Shown here piece after piece: positions 37,326 through 44,699 of a DNA stretch of 64,000 nucleotides (position 1 is the stretch's first letter; the number at the start of each line of letters is the position of its first letter). A program made the translations under genes and the position numbers. The notes under the pieces are model-generated. The model was not told where the DNA came from. It saw nothing but the letters and a program-made list of their open reading frames with translations, and made no database searches. The DNA is from Amycolatopsis sp. CA-128772 (GTDB taxonomy: Bacteria; Actinomycetota; Actinomycetes; Mycobacteriales; Pseudonocardiaceae), in the NCBI RefSeq assembly GCF_002904295.1, contig NZ_PPHG01000023.1:1-64000 (forward strand), written 5' to 3'.

Positions 37326-38575
37326 TCCACGCGGAGGTCACCGCCGCTGGGTTGCACGTCGGCGAAGAGGCGAACATCGTCGTTCATCTGCGCAACGACG
37401 GTTCGCGCGCCTGTACGAACATTCATTTCGCCCTCCGGTTGCCGGCCCAGATCCCGGCGTTGCGCGGCAACAAGGAGTTCGCGGTCGTCCGGCTCGAGGC
37501 AGGCACCGAGTGGACGGCGACGGTGAAGGTCCGGCCGTTGCGGGCGGGCTCCTGGACGGCGACCAGTACGAACTTCTCGTTCCGCGACGAGGTGGGGAAC
37601 GGACACCGCGTCACCGACTTCCGAGCCGCGCTTGAGGTGTCGGAGCCCGTCGAGCAGCCACCGGCTCCGCCGCCGAAGTTCGAGATCGAACTGTCCACCG
37701 TGCGGATCGCCTGCGGCGAGTGGGACGCGATCAAGGGCGAGATCGTCAACACGGGGGCCACCGCCATCACCTCGGGACGGCTCGCCCTGTGGGGGCCGTT
37801 CTCGGTCGACCCGAAGGGGGTCGCCGTCTCACTCGGCAACCTGCCGCCAGGGGAGCGCGAGCCGTTCGAGTTCCACGTCCTGGCCCGGGACCCGGGGCAG
37901 GTCGTGCCGGTGCACCTCTCGGCCGAGTGCGCGGGCGGAGCCGGCGGCCGGATCGAGCGCCGGGTCCGGCGAACGGTCGCGGTGGGACACCTCGGCCAGC
38001 ATCGAGCCGGCAGGGTGCAGATTCTCTACCTCGCAGCCAACCCGACGGACACCGAACGGATCAGGTGGGATGCCGAAGTGCGGGATGTGCGGGACACGCT
38101 CCGGATGGGCGTCCACCGGGACTTATTCGACCTGCAAGAACGCGGTGCCCTGCGCGTGCGGGACCTGACCCAGGCGCTGCTCGACTTTTCGCCGCGGATC
38201 GTCCACCTCTCCGGACACGGCACCGACGACGGGCGGTTCCTCGCCGAGTCCGCCGGTGGCGCGGGCCGGGTGCTCTCCGTGCCGGGTCTCGCTGCGTTGT
38301 TCAAAGAGGTGTCGGACAGTGTGGAGTGCGTGATCGTCAACGCGTGTCACAGCGCGCGGTTGGCCGAAGCGCTCTCCGAGCACATCAGCTACGTCATCGG
38401 CATGCGCAGCTGGCTCGGTGACCGATCGGCCACGGACTTCAGCGTGGCGTTCTACCAGGCATTGGCCGCGGGCCTGGCGATCGAGCCGGCGTTCGGGCGG
38501 GCCCGGGCGGCGATGGCCCTGGGCGATGAGCGGATCCACGGGCAGCACGTCCCGGTGCTGTACCGCGGCCCGTGA
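37322..38575 (+). CDS. CHAT-domain caspase-like protease with two Ig-like domains
   Basis: A 417-residue protein. Two Ig/CARDB-like beta-sandwiches form the N-terminal half (HVGEEANIVVHLRNDGS; IKGEIVNTGATAITSG). The CHAT caspase-fold domain begins near residue 235 (QILYLAANPTDTERIRWDAE). The catalytic dyad is H299 in HLSGHG and C342 in VNACHS, both intact. CHAT proteases are effectors in bacterial cell-death systems, cleaving a partner when an NTPase sensor is activated. The gene overlaps the small B-box gene by four bases and is the last of the plus-strand series; it ends 5 bases from the converging cyclase-like gene. Confidence 0.88.
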   Translation: MIHAEVTAAGLHVGEEANIVVHLRNDGSRACTNIHFALRLPAQIPALRGNKEFAVVRLEAGTEWTATVKVRPLRAGSWTATSTNFSFRDEVGNGHRVTDFRAALEVSEPVEQPPAPPPKFEIELSTVRIACGEWDAIKGEIVNTGATAITSGRLALWGPFSVDPKGVAVSLGNLPPGEREPFEFHVLARDPGQVVPVHLSAECAGGAGGRIERRVRRTVAVGHLGQHRAGRVQILYLAANPTDTERIRWDAEVRDVRDTLRMGVHRDLFDLQERGALRVRDLTQALLDFSPRIVHLSGHGTDDGRFLAESAGGAGRVLSVPGLAALFKEVSDSVECVIVNACHSARLAEALSEHISYVIGMRSWLGDRSATDFSVAFYQALAAGLAIEPAFGRARAAMALGDERIHGQHVPVLYRGP

Positions 38576-38580
38576 GCGGG

Positions 38581-39708
38581 TCACGACCGCGGTGTGTGGA
38601 CCCACGCGCGTTCGGCGAAGTCCTTGTCGGGCAGGACTGCGTCGACCGGCTCGAACGCGGCCGGATCGAGCCGGCCGCCGGCGGCGGCGATGACGTCCCC
38701 GAAGAGCACGTCCGACACGATCAGCGCAAAGTCGGCGGACCGGTCGCGTTCGAGCCGGTTCCGCAGCGGCGCACAGTCGAGGAGCCGGTGCACAGCCACG
38801 GTCACCGCGCCGACCCAGCCGTTCACGCCGGGGGCGACGTGGCCCCGGTGCAGCGCGACCCGCAGCCGCAGCCGTGCCCGGTCGCTCAGATCCGCGTTCA
38901 CCGTGGCCAGGGCGGTGCGGACCCCTTCCACGAGCCGGGGAATCACGACCGTCTCGTCCAGGCCGGTCGGGAGGATCGCGAACTGGCCGTCACCGGAGGG
39001 CTGCAGGTCGACCTCCGGCTCGGGGATTCCGGCGGCCCGCCTTGCTTCAGCCAGGACCGCGACCAGCCGTTCCTGCGTCCGCGCTGCTTCGCTCGTGGTG
39101 AAGCGTCGGTAGGACGAGGTGTCCGCGGCCATGCACAGGCGCACGGCCGGCTTCCGGTTGCTGACCGGCCGGGGCAGCGGCAGGGGGCGCCGCGTCCGCT
39201 CGTGCGGCAACGCGACGGAGAACGGGATCGGGCCGATACCGGCGTGCAGCCGGCGGCGGTGCCAGGCGGGACGCAGGATCGTGGTGTCGAATCGGTTGAC
39301 ACCGGAGAGCTCGGCTTGGTCTTGCGGTACCCAGAGGGTGGCCTGGACCTCGCCGGTCCGGGGCGCCGCGGTCACCCCGAGCGGATCGCCGGCGAGCCAG
39401 CCGCAGCCGTGCGGCAGCTCGGAAACGATCAGCTCGGTGGTGGGCTCGGCTGTCACGCCGGACAACTCCTTGATGCGCACCCGCGGGTCCGAGAAGCCGG
39501 TGATCAGGTAGGCGGCGGCGATCCGGGCACGACGTCCGGCGGGCTCCACGCTGTACCGCTGACGGAATTCCACGAGACTCAGCCCTTCCGGCGCTTCGTC
39601 GGCCGGCTCGGCCGGGGTCACCGCCGGCAGGTCGAGCCGGACCTCGCCGAGGGGACGTTTCCGCAAGGGGGTGCGCAGCTGCGCGATGCGCCATTCGGGG
39701 GTGGTCAT
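38581..39708 (-). CDS. Class III nucleotidyl-cyclase-like protein
   Basis: A 375-residue protein. Residues 1-185 are an N-terminal domain I do not recognise. From about 187 the sequence follows the class III adenylate/guanylate cyclase pattern: D196 in LCMAADTSSY and D240 in PSGDGQFAIL match the two metal-binding aspartates, then RLRVALHRGHVAPGVNGWVG and VAVHRLLDCAPLRN. The asparagine of the usual VNxAxR segment is missing (VTVAVHR), so activity may be altered or lost. ATG 39708 overlaps the stop of the NUDIX gene (ATGA), which makes the pair an operon. Confidence 0.7.
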   Translation of the reverse strand: MTTPEWRIAQLRTPLRKRPLGEVRLDLPAVTPAEPADEAPEGLSLVEFRQRYSVEPAGRRARIAAAYLITGFSDPRVRIKELSGVTAEPTTELIVSELPHGCGWLAGDPLGVTAAPRTGEVQATLWVPQDQAELSGVNRFDTTILRPAWHRRRLHAGIGPIPFSVALPHERTRRPLPLPRPVSNRKPAVRLCMAADTSSYRRFTTSEAARTQERLVAVLAEARRAAGIPEPEVDLQPSGDGQFAILPTGLDETVVIPRLVEGVRTALATVNADLSDRARLRLRVALHRGHVAPGVNGWVGAVTVAVHRLLDCAPLRNRLERDRSADFALIVSDVLFGDVIAAAGGRLDPAAFEPVDAVLPDKDFAERAWVHTPRS

Positions 39709-40394
39709 CGCAGCGGCGGCAGGTCTGGCGAGAGCCGCGCCGGGCCGAGGAGAAACGCACTCTGCGGGGCGATGAGGGCGCGATCCAGCCGGCCGTGGGC
39801 GATGTCGTCGGGTCCGGCCAGCAGTACGCCCGGACATGCGTTGTCCTCGGCCGCGTCGACCAGCTCCCGGTTCAGGCGTCGTGCCGCGGAATTGGTCATC
39901 GCCAGCTCGCGAACATCGAATCCACGCAGTTGCCGGTAATTCTTTCCCGGCACGTGATGTGGGCCCTCGCGTACCGTTCGCACGGCGGTGAACCGCAATT
40001 CTGAAACGACCCGGTCCAGGCCGTGGACCCCGACCTCAGCGAGCTCTTCGCGCAGTTCGCGGCGCAGGCATTCGTCGGCAGTCTCGCGGTACGACCCGGA
40101 TGCGAACCAGGTGCGGAACCGGCGCAGCGCGCCGCCTGGGAGGATGCCGCGGAGGTCCGCCTTGAGCTTGCGGTGGGGAGAGCCGGTGCGCTCGGGCTGA
40201 AACCCCAGGCTGTCCAGTATTCGCCCGGCCGGGGGAAAGTACTTGACGACGCCGCCGGGTGGTCCGAAGGCGCCCGGACGCTTGGGTGCGTCGAACAACA
40301 CGAAACGGTCGTCTTCGGCGAGTCGCAAGAGAACGCTGAAGGAGATCCGCACGCGATCCGGGCGTCCCGGTGAGAATGCCGGCGAGGGTTTCAC
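39705..40394 (-). CDS. NUDIX protein of the SMODS-associated type
   Basis: A 229-residue protein. The motif FGPPGGVVKYFPPA (residues 43-56) precedes a Nudix box E104-x7-R112-E113-L-x-E116-E117, with the metal-binding glutamates present but both box glycines replaced by alanine. Together they match the SMODS-associated NUDIX family found beside nucleotide-second-messenger defence genes. It would hydrolyse or sense a nucleotide derivative. GTG 40394 is used here; GTG at residue 15 is an alternative. It is first in the two-gene operon with the cyclase-like protein. Confidence 0.72.
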   Translation of the reverse strand: MKPSPAFSPGRPDRVRISFSVLLRLAEDDRFVLFDAPKRPGAFGPPGGVVKYFPPAGRILDSLGFQPERTGSPHRKLKADLRGILPGGALRRFRTWFASGSYRETADECLRRELREELAEVGVHGLDRVVSELRFTAVRTVREGPHHVPGKNYRQLRGFDVRELAMTNSAARRLNRELVDAAEDNACPGVLLAGPDDIAHGRLDRALIAPQSAFLLGPARLSPDLPPLR

Positions 40395-40525
40395 GTCGCC
40401 TGCCTCCCGTCGTCCGGAATCGTGACCTCGTGATCTTATCAGCTCTTGACGAAACTTCGGCTGATCAGCGGTTCGGCGGTTGTCGGGCGGGGATGGGAAT
40501 GGTCATTACGGCGCCCGACCGCCGC

Positions 40526-40555
40526 TGGACCGGGTTCACCCGTTCGTCCTATATT
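40526..40555 (+). promoter_or_regulatory. Candidate promoter of the FHA gene
   Basis: TGGACC (40526-40531) and TATATT (40550-40555) spaced by 18 bases, 60 bases before the FHA start. TATATT stands out in this GC-rich region. Confidence 0.35.
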
Positions 40556-40614
40556 CCCGCCCGCGTCGCGCGGCTCTTCCTTCGCGAAGACGTCGTGTGG
40601 CGGGAGGAGGGCCG

Positions 40615-41346
40615 ATGGCCGGGCGGGTTGAGGCGGAGATCGAGACGGTCGACGGGGCCGTTGCGCGGCTGGCCGTGCGGCGGGGTTCGTGGCTTGTCGG
40701 GCGGGGGCCCGATGCGGACCTGCGGCTGTACTCGGACCAGGTGTCGCTGCGGCACGCCTGGGTCCGCCGGGACGGGCGGGGCACCTGGGTGTCCGATGCC
40801 GGGTCGCGCAACGGGACGCGGCTCAACGGGCGGCGGCTGGGCGCCGGGCAGGACCACCCGCTGCGGCACGGGGACCGGCTGGACTTCGGGCCGGTCACCG
40901 CCGTCTACTCCGACGGTGTGGCCGGCGCCGGGCCCACCAGGACCTGGCAGCGGGGCGTCTCCTTCGGCGATGTGTCGGCCGGGACGATCAACAACGCCGG
41001 GCGCGACGTCAACCACAGCTACGACAACCGCCGGCACTACGAATTCAGCACCCCGGAAGGGCAGCTGATTTCGGAGCTGGCCACCGGGCGGGGCGCCGGC
41101 CGCGCGGTCATGGTGCTGGGCTTGCTGATGGTCCTGGCCGGGTTCGCGATCTGGGCGTCGGTGATCTTCCGGTTCGCCAAGGCGGTCGCCCACGCCGGTT
41201 TCGAGACGCCGCCGTCGCTGCTGGGCCCGGACGTCTTCGACGGCGTGCCGCTGGGTGCGGTGGGCTTCGCCCTGTTCGGGCTGGGCGGGGTGGTCGCGAC
41301 GATCGGGCTGGTGCTGTCCAAGGCCGCCCGGCACCGGAGGCGCTAG
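40615..41346 (+). CDS. FHA-domain membrane protein with GDVxAGTINNA motif
   Basis: A 243-residue protein. The FHA domain (about 22-98) has the conserved GR (29-30), S/H (SLRHAWV) and NGT (67-69) residues that read phosphothreonine. Residues 117-133 (FGDVSAGTINNAGRDVN) form a polar, Asn/Gly-rich beta-arch-like motif. Two transmembrane helices follow (about 164-187 and 210-233). ATG 40615 has a GGAGGAGG site. The phospho-reader could sense the kinase-like protein of the neighbouring locus (inference). The same motif recurs in the next gene. Confidence 0.82.
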   Translation: MAGRVEAEIETVDGAVARLAVRRGSWLVGRGPDADLRLYSDQVSLRHAWVRRDGRGTWVSDAGSRNGTRLNGRRLGAGQDHPLRHGDRLDFGPVTAVYSDGVAGAGPTRTWQRGVSFGDVSAGTINNAGRDVNHSYDNRRHYEFSTPEGQLISELATGRGAGRAVMVLGLLMVLAGFAIWASVIFRFAKAVAHAGFETPPSLLGPDVFDGVPLGAVGFALFGLGGVVATIGLVLSKAARHRRR

Positions 41347-41718
41347 GTGGACGGCATCCACTTCCACGGCGACGTGCGGGCCGGGACGGTCAACAACGCC
41401 GTGCACGGCGACATCAACACCGTCCACGGTGGACACCAGGAGATCCGCCGCGGCCCGGACGCGCGGCAGGTCGCGGCGCTGGTGCGGGCGGTCCGCGGCG
41501 AACTCGACGCGGCCCGGCTGCCCTCGGCCACCAAGTAAGCCGTGCACGACGCCCTTGACGAGGTCGACCGGGACGTCGTGCACGGCGGGCCGGGAGCCGG
41601 CGCGAAGGTCCGGCGGGCCCGGGACCTGCTCCGAGACGCCGGCGGGCTCGCGAGCGCCGGCGCCGGGCTGTGGACCGCGGTGCGGGCGCTCGCCGCCGTG
41701 TTCGGCGTGCCGTTCTAG
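41347..41718 (+). pseudogene. Small motif/helix protein interrupted by an in-frame TAA
   Basis: GTG 41347 directly follows the FHA gene stop. The N-terminus reads IHFHGDVRAGTVNNAVHGDI, the same motif as in the FHA protein. After LDAARLPSATK a TAA occurs at 41536-41538, but the frame continues convincingly (AVHDALDEVDRDVV, KVRRARDLLRDAGG, then hydrophobic LWTAVRALAAVFGVPF) to TAG at 41716-41718. The uninterrupted product would be 123 residues: an amyloid-like motif, helices, and a membrane-seeking C-terminus. A single base change (for example GAA or CAA to TAA) would explain the break. If both parts are expressed separately the first is 63 residues. Confidence 0.65.
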
Positions 41719-43022
41719 CCGTCCACAGTGGACGCGACCCGGGGTGGCGCGGATGCGGTGCCGCCGAGTTCCGCGGTCGGCACGCGGAAGGTCTCGCGGG
41801 CCGTCGCCGCGGCGATCGCCGCCACCGCGCACACCGCCGCGGTGAAGATCGCGACGCCGAGCCAGTCGTGCTTGCCGGACCCGATGGCCGCCACGACGCT
41901 GGGGGCGAACCCCGCCACGGCGAAGCCGATCTGGGTGCCGATGGCCATGCCGGACAGGCGGACCCGGGCGCTGAACATCTCGCCGTAGAGCGCCGGCCAG
42001 ACGCCGTTGACCCCGGAGTACGCCACCCCGAACAGCGCGATGCCGAGCACGAACAGCAGCGCGTACGAGCCGATCGAGATCGACCACAGGTACGGGAAGA
42101 TGAGCACCCCGCAGGCCAGGCACCCGGCGATGAACACCGGTTTGCGGCCGACGCGGTCGGCGAGCCGGGCCAGCAGCGGGATTGCCGCCAGCGCGACGAC
42201 GTTGGCCAGCACGCCGACCCACAGCATCGGCGTGCGGGCGAGGCCGATCGTGTTGACCGCGTAGCTCAGGGCGTAGACGGTGAAGATCGTGCTGACGGAG
42301 GCGATCGTCGCCGCGACGACCACCCGCAGGACGTCCGCCCAGTGGTGGCGGAACAGGATCGCGACCGGCAGCTTCGCCACCTCGGTGCGTTCGAACACCG
42401 GCGTTTCCTCGAGCTTGCGGCGGATCACGAACCCGACGACCACCACGAGCGCGCTGCCCCAGAACGGCACCCGCCAGCCCCAGGTCAGCAGCTGCGCCTG
42501 GGGGAGCGCGGCGACCGGCAGGAAGATCGCGGTGGCCAGGATCTGCCCGGCCTGGGTGCCGCTCAGGGTGAAGCTGGTGAAGTAGGCGCGCCGGTGTTCC
42601 GGGGCGTGTTCCAGCGACATCGAGTTGGCGCCCGCCTGCTCGCCGGCCGCGGAAAGCCCCTGCAGCAGCCGGAGCACGACCAGCAGCACGGGGGCCAGGA
42701 CGCCGGCGCTCGCGTACGTCGGCAGGCAGCCGACGCAGAAGGTCGCGAACCCCATGAGCAGCAGGGTGAAGACGAGCACCCGCTTGCGCCCGAACCGGTC
42801 TCCGACGTGGCCGAGCACGAAGGCGCCGACCGGCCGGGCGAGGTACCCGACCCCGAAGGTGGCCAGGGCGAGCAGGGTACCGGTGGCGGGGGAGGAGGCG
42901 GGGAAGAACACCTTGGAGAACACGAGGGCGGCGGCGGTCCCGTAGATGAAGAAGTCGTAGTACTCGAGCGCGCTGCCGATCCAGGCGGCCAGCGCCGCCT
43001 TGCGGGGCATCGATCCGGTCAC
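41715..43022 (-). CDS. MHS-family MFS transporter (shikimate/dicarboxylate type)
   Basis: A 435-residue protein with 12 predicted transmembrane helices and the metabolite:H+ symporter signature: AAWIGSALEYYDFFIYGTAA at the N-terminus, GHVGDRFGRKR in loop 2-3, and LLQGLSAAGEQAGA in helix 5. The family includes ShiA. Next to shikimate dehydrogenase and a dehydroshikimate-dehydratase-like gene it most likely imports shikimate, quinate or dehydroshikimate. GTG 43022 has an AGGAG site; ATG 43010 is an alternative. Its stop shares the bases CTAG with the stop of the converging small gene. The upstream operator matches that of the dehydrogenase gene. Confidence 0.88.
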   Translation of the reverse strand: MTGSMPRKAALAAWIGSALEYYDFFIYGTAAALVFSKVFFPASSPATGTLLALATFGVGYLARPVGAFVLGHVGDRFGRKRVLVFTLLLMGFATFCVGCLPTYASAGVLAPVLLVVLRLLQGLSAAGEQAGANSMSLEHAPEHRRAYFTSFTLSGTQAGQILATAIFLPVAALPQAQLLTWGWRVPFWGSALVVVVGFVIRRKLEETPVFERTEVAKLPVAILFRHHWADVLRVVVAATIASVSTIFTVYALSYAVNTIGLARTPMLWVGVLANVVALAAIPLLARLADRVGRKPVFIAGCLACGVLIFPYLWSISIGSYALLFVLGIALFGVAYSGVNGVWPALYGEMFSARVRLSGMAIGTQIGFAVAGFAPSVVAAIGSGKHDWLGVAIFTAAVCAVAAIAAATARETFRVPTAELGGTASAPPRVASTVDG

Positions 43023-43089
43023 GGGGAGGTGCTCCTGACGTCCGTGCTTCGTTGCTCAGACTGTGCTGCTGAGGCTGCGGCGGGGAAGC

Positions 43090-43104
43090 AATGTACGGTC
43101 TAGT
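43090..43104 (-). promoter_or_regulatory. Candidate TetR operator and -10 region upstream of the MHS transporter
   Basis: On the minus strand this reads ACTAGACCGTACATT. It matches ACTAGTTCGTACATT at 44669-44683 in 13 of 15 positions, in the same orientation relative to its gene; TACATT could be the -10 hexamer. Confidence 0.55.
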
Positions 43105-43144
43105 TAGTTAATAGAGGGTGCGAGACCGGACCCCGGGTGTCAAG

Positions 43145-43187
43145 AGCGGGATTTCAGGCGTTCAGGCAGTCGATCATGAGGTCGCCG
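43145..43187. repeat. Direct repeat, left copy (end of a TetR gene)
   Basis: 38 of 43 bases match 43937-43979, which is the 3' end of the intact TetR gene with 9 bases beyond the stop. Read on the minus strand this copy encodes GDLMIDCLNA and a stop, against GDLVIDYLTA in the intact gene. Confidence 0.75.
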
Positions 43188-43243
43188 CCGGAAGCGGGCT
43201 TCGCAGGCAAGCCGTGGTGGGACGTCCGCGTGCCGCGACCGCG

Positions 43244-43894
43244 CTACTGCGTGGCTGTTTCTGGCCCGTCGACTGGTGCCTGTACTGGTGTTCCGGGCGG
43301 GAGGCCGGGGTCGTCGGCGTAGGGAAGGTCCGTTCGCGGTAATGCCCAGCCGCTCGACGCAGATGGCCGAGCCCAGCCCGTTTCGCCGAACGCCCAGTAG
43401 CAGAGGTTCATGCGCTCGGGATACAGAACGATTCCCGCACCGGTGACCCTCGGGCGGCCCGCGTAGGCGGCAGTGGTGGCGGCGACGGCAAGATCGGCCA
43501 ATTGCAGGTGGGGAACGTGATGACTGTGCGCAGTCACGATCGGCAGGATGATCTTGCCGGGTTGGATATATTCGGTGCCGTGGTCGGTGAGGTCAAGGGA
43601 GGCAGCCGGCCACTTGGTCTCTTCAGCAGCGCCGCCTCCGGGCTTGTCCGCGATGACGATGCCGGCATCGCCCACGTCGCCGAGGTGCATGGACACCCGC
43701 TCGTAGAGCCATTTGAGGATCTCGGCCCCGGCTTCGGCTTGCGTGCGGCTGCTGTACCGAGCCGAGTGGCCGAGGAGCACGACCATGCTCTTGACGTCTC
43801 TCAAGGCAGCGGCCTTCAGCATCCTGCTGCCGGCTGTCATCGGTGAACACCACCCGCAAAGCGAAGCCTCCTGCCCGGCTCTCCTGTCGAGCAA
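43244..43894 (-). pseudogene. DUF3800-like gene remnant
   Basis: A 216-codon frame whose central part resembles the C-terminal half of DUF3800 proteins: KWLYERVSMHLG, GIVIADKP, and HHVPHLQLADLAVAATTAAY. The N-terminal catalytic-type aspartate segment expected of DUF3800 is missing in this frame, but a candidate for it (ALRVVFTDDSRQ) is present in another frame at about 43830-43875. This suggests an internal deletion plus frameshift. DUF3800 genes are often mobile accessory genes; the flanking duplicated TetR ends support insertion here. A short intact protein cannot be excluded. Confidence 0.5.
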
Positions 43895-43936
43895 GTCGCC
43901 GTGGGCAGGGAAAATGTGACACTTCGTTCGCGTCGG

Positions 43937-43979
43937 AGCGGGATTTCAGGCCGTCAGGTAGTCGATCACCAGGTCGCCG
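43937..43979. repeat. Direct repeat, right copy (end of the intact TetR gene)
   Basis: Partner of 43145-43187; it covers the last codons and stop of the TetR gene plus 9 downstream bases. Confidence 0.75.
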
Positions 43980-44587
43980 AGCATGGTGCGGTAGTGCTCG
44001 CGGCGGGCCGGGGCCAGCATGTCGCGGCCGAAGATCGCCTGGAACGTGTGGCGGTTGGCCAAGCGGAACACGCAGAACGAACTGATGATCATGTGGACGT
44101 CGAGGGCGTCGGCGTCCTCGCGGAAACGGCCGGCGTCGCGGCCTCGCTGCAGGACCACCGTGAGGCTGCCCAGGGCCGGGTCGGCCAGGCCGGCCAGGAT
44201 TTCCGACTGGGCCAGGTGCTCGGCGTGGTGGATGTTCTCGATGCTGACCAGCCTGATGAAGTCCGGGTTGGCCTCGTGGTGGTCGAACGTCAGGGCCGCC
44301 AGCCGGCGCAGTGCGTCCTCCGGGTCCAGGTGCTCGACGTCGACCTGCTGCTCCAGGACGCGGATCGTCGTGTACGCCTTCTCCAGGACCGCGATGTACA
44401 GCTGTTCCTTGCCGCCGAAGTAGTAGTAGATCATCCGCTTGGTCGTGCTCGTGCGGGCGGCGATCTCGTCGACGCGGGCGCCGGTGTAGCCCTTGTCCGC
44501 GAACTCGCGGGTGGCCACCGCCAGGATGTCGGCGCGCGTGCGGTCCTTGTCGCGCTGGCGCTCGGCCTCCGACGATGGTGCGGCCAC
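43946..44587 (-). CDS. TetR-family regulator of the shikimate/quinate genes
   Basis: A 213-residue TetR protein with the helix-turn-helix TRADILAVATREFADKGYTG, then VDEIAARTSTTKRMIYYYFG. The C-terminal domain resembles TetR_C_33/17-type ligand domains of catabolic regulators. An open frame reaches 44620, but GTG 44587 has an AAGGAG site 5 bases before it and gives the normal length. It diverges from the dehydrogenase gene; a shared motif lies at 44669-44683 and upstream of the MHS transporter, so the likely inducer is shikimate, quinate or a product (inference). Confidence 0.88.
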   Translation of the reverse strand: MAAPSSEAERQRDKDRTRADILAVATREFADKGYTGARVDEIAARTSTTKRMIYYYFGGKEQLYIAVLEKAYTTIRVLEQQVDVEHLDPEDALRRLAALTFDHHEANPDFIRLVSIENIHHAEHLAQSEILAGLADPALGSLTVVLQRGRDAGRFREDADALDVHMIISSFCVFRLANRHTFQAIFGRDMLAPARREHYRTMLGDLVIDYLTA

Positions 44588-44668
44588 CGGGCTCCTTCCG
44601 CTGCAGGTCGACGGCCCCACTCTAGCCCAGCCCTACCGTGCGGGCGGCCGCCGCGCTACCGTGAACGT

Positions 44669-44683
44669 ACTAGTTCGTACATT
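44669..44683 (+). promoter_or_regulatory. Candidate TetR operator and -10 region upstream of the dehydrogenase gene
   Basis: ACTAGTTCGTACATT lies in the divergent TetR/dehydrogenase region. The overlapping 44665-44678 (ACGTACTAGTTCGT) is palindromic in 12 of 14 positions. TACATT (44678-44683) could be the -10 hexamer for the dehydrogenase operon. Confidence 0.6.
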
Positions 44684-44699
44684 AATGCGGAGGCGACGC

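Noticed and set aside
41536..41538. TAA as a programmed recoding site
   Set aside because: TAA followed by G, with no downstream structure or selenocysteine/pyrrolysine context, is a poor readthrough site; mutation or error is simpler.
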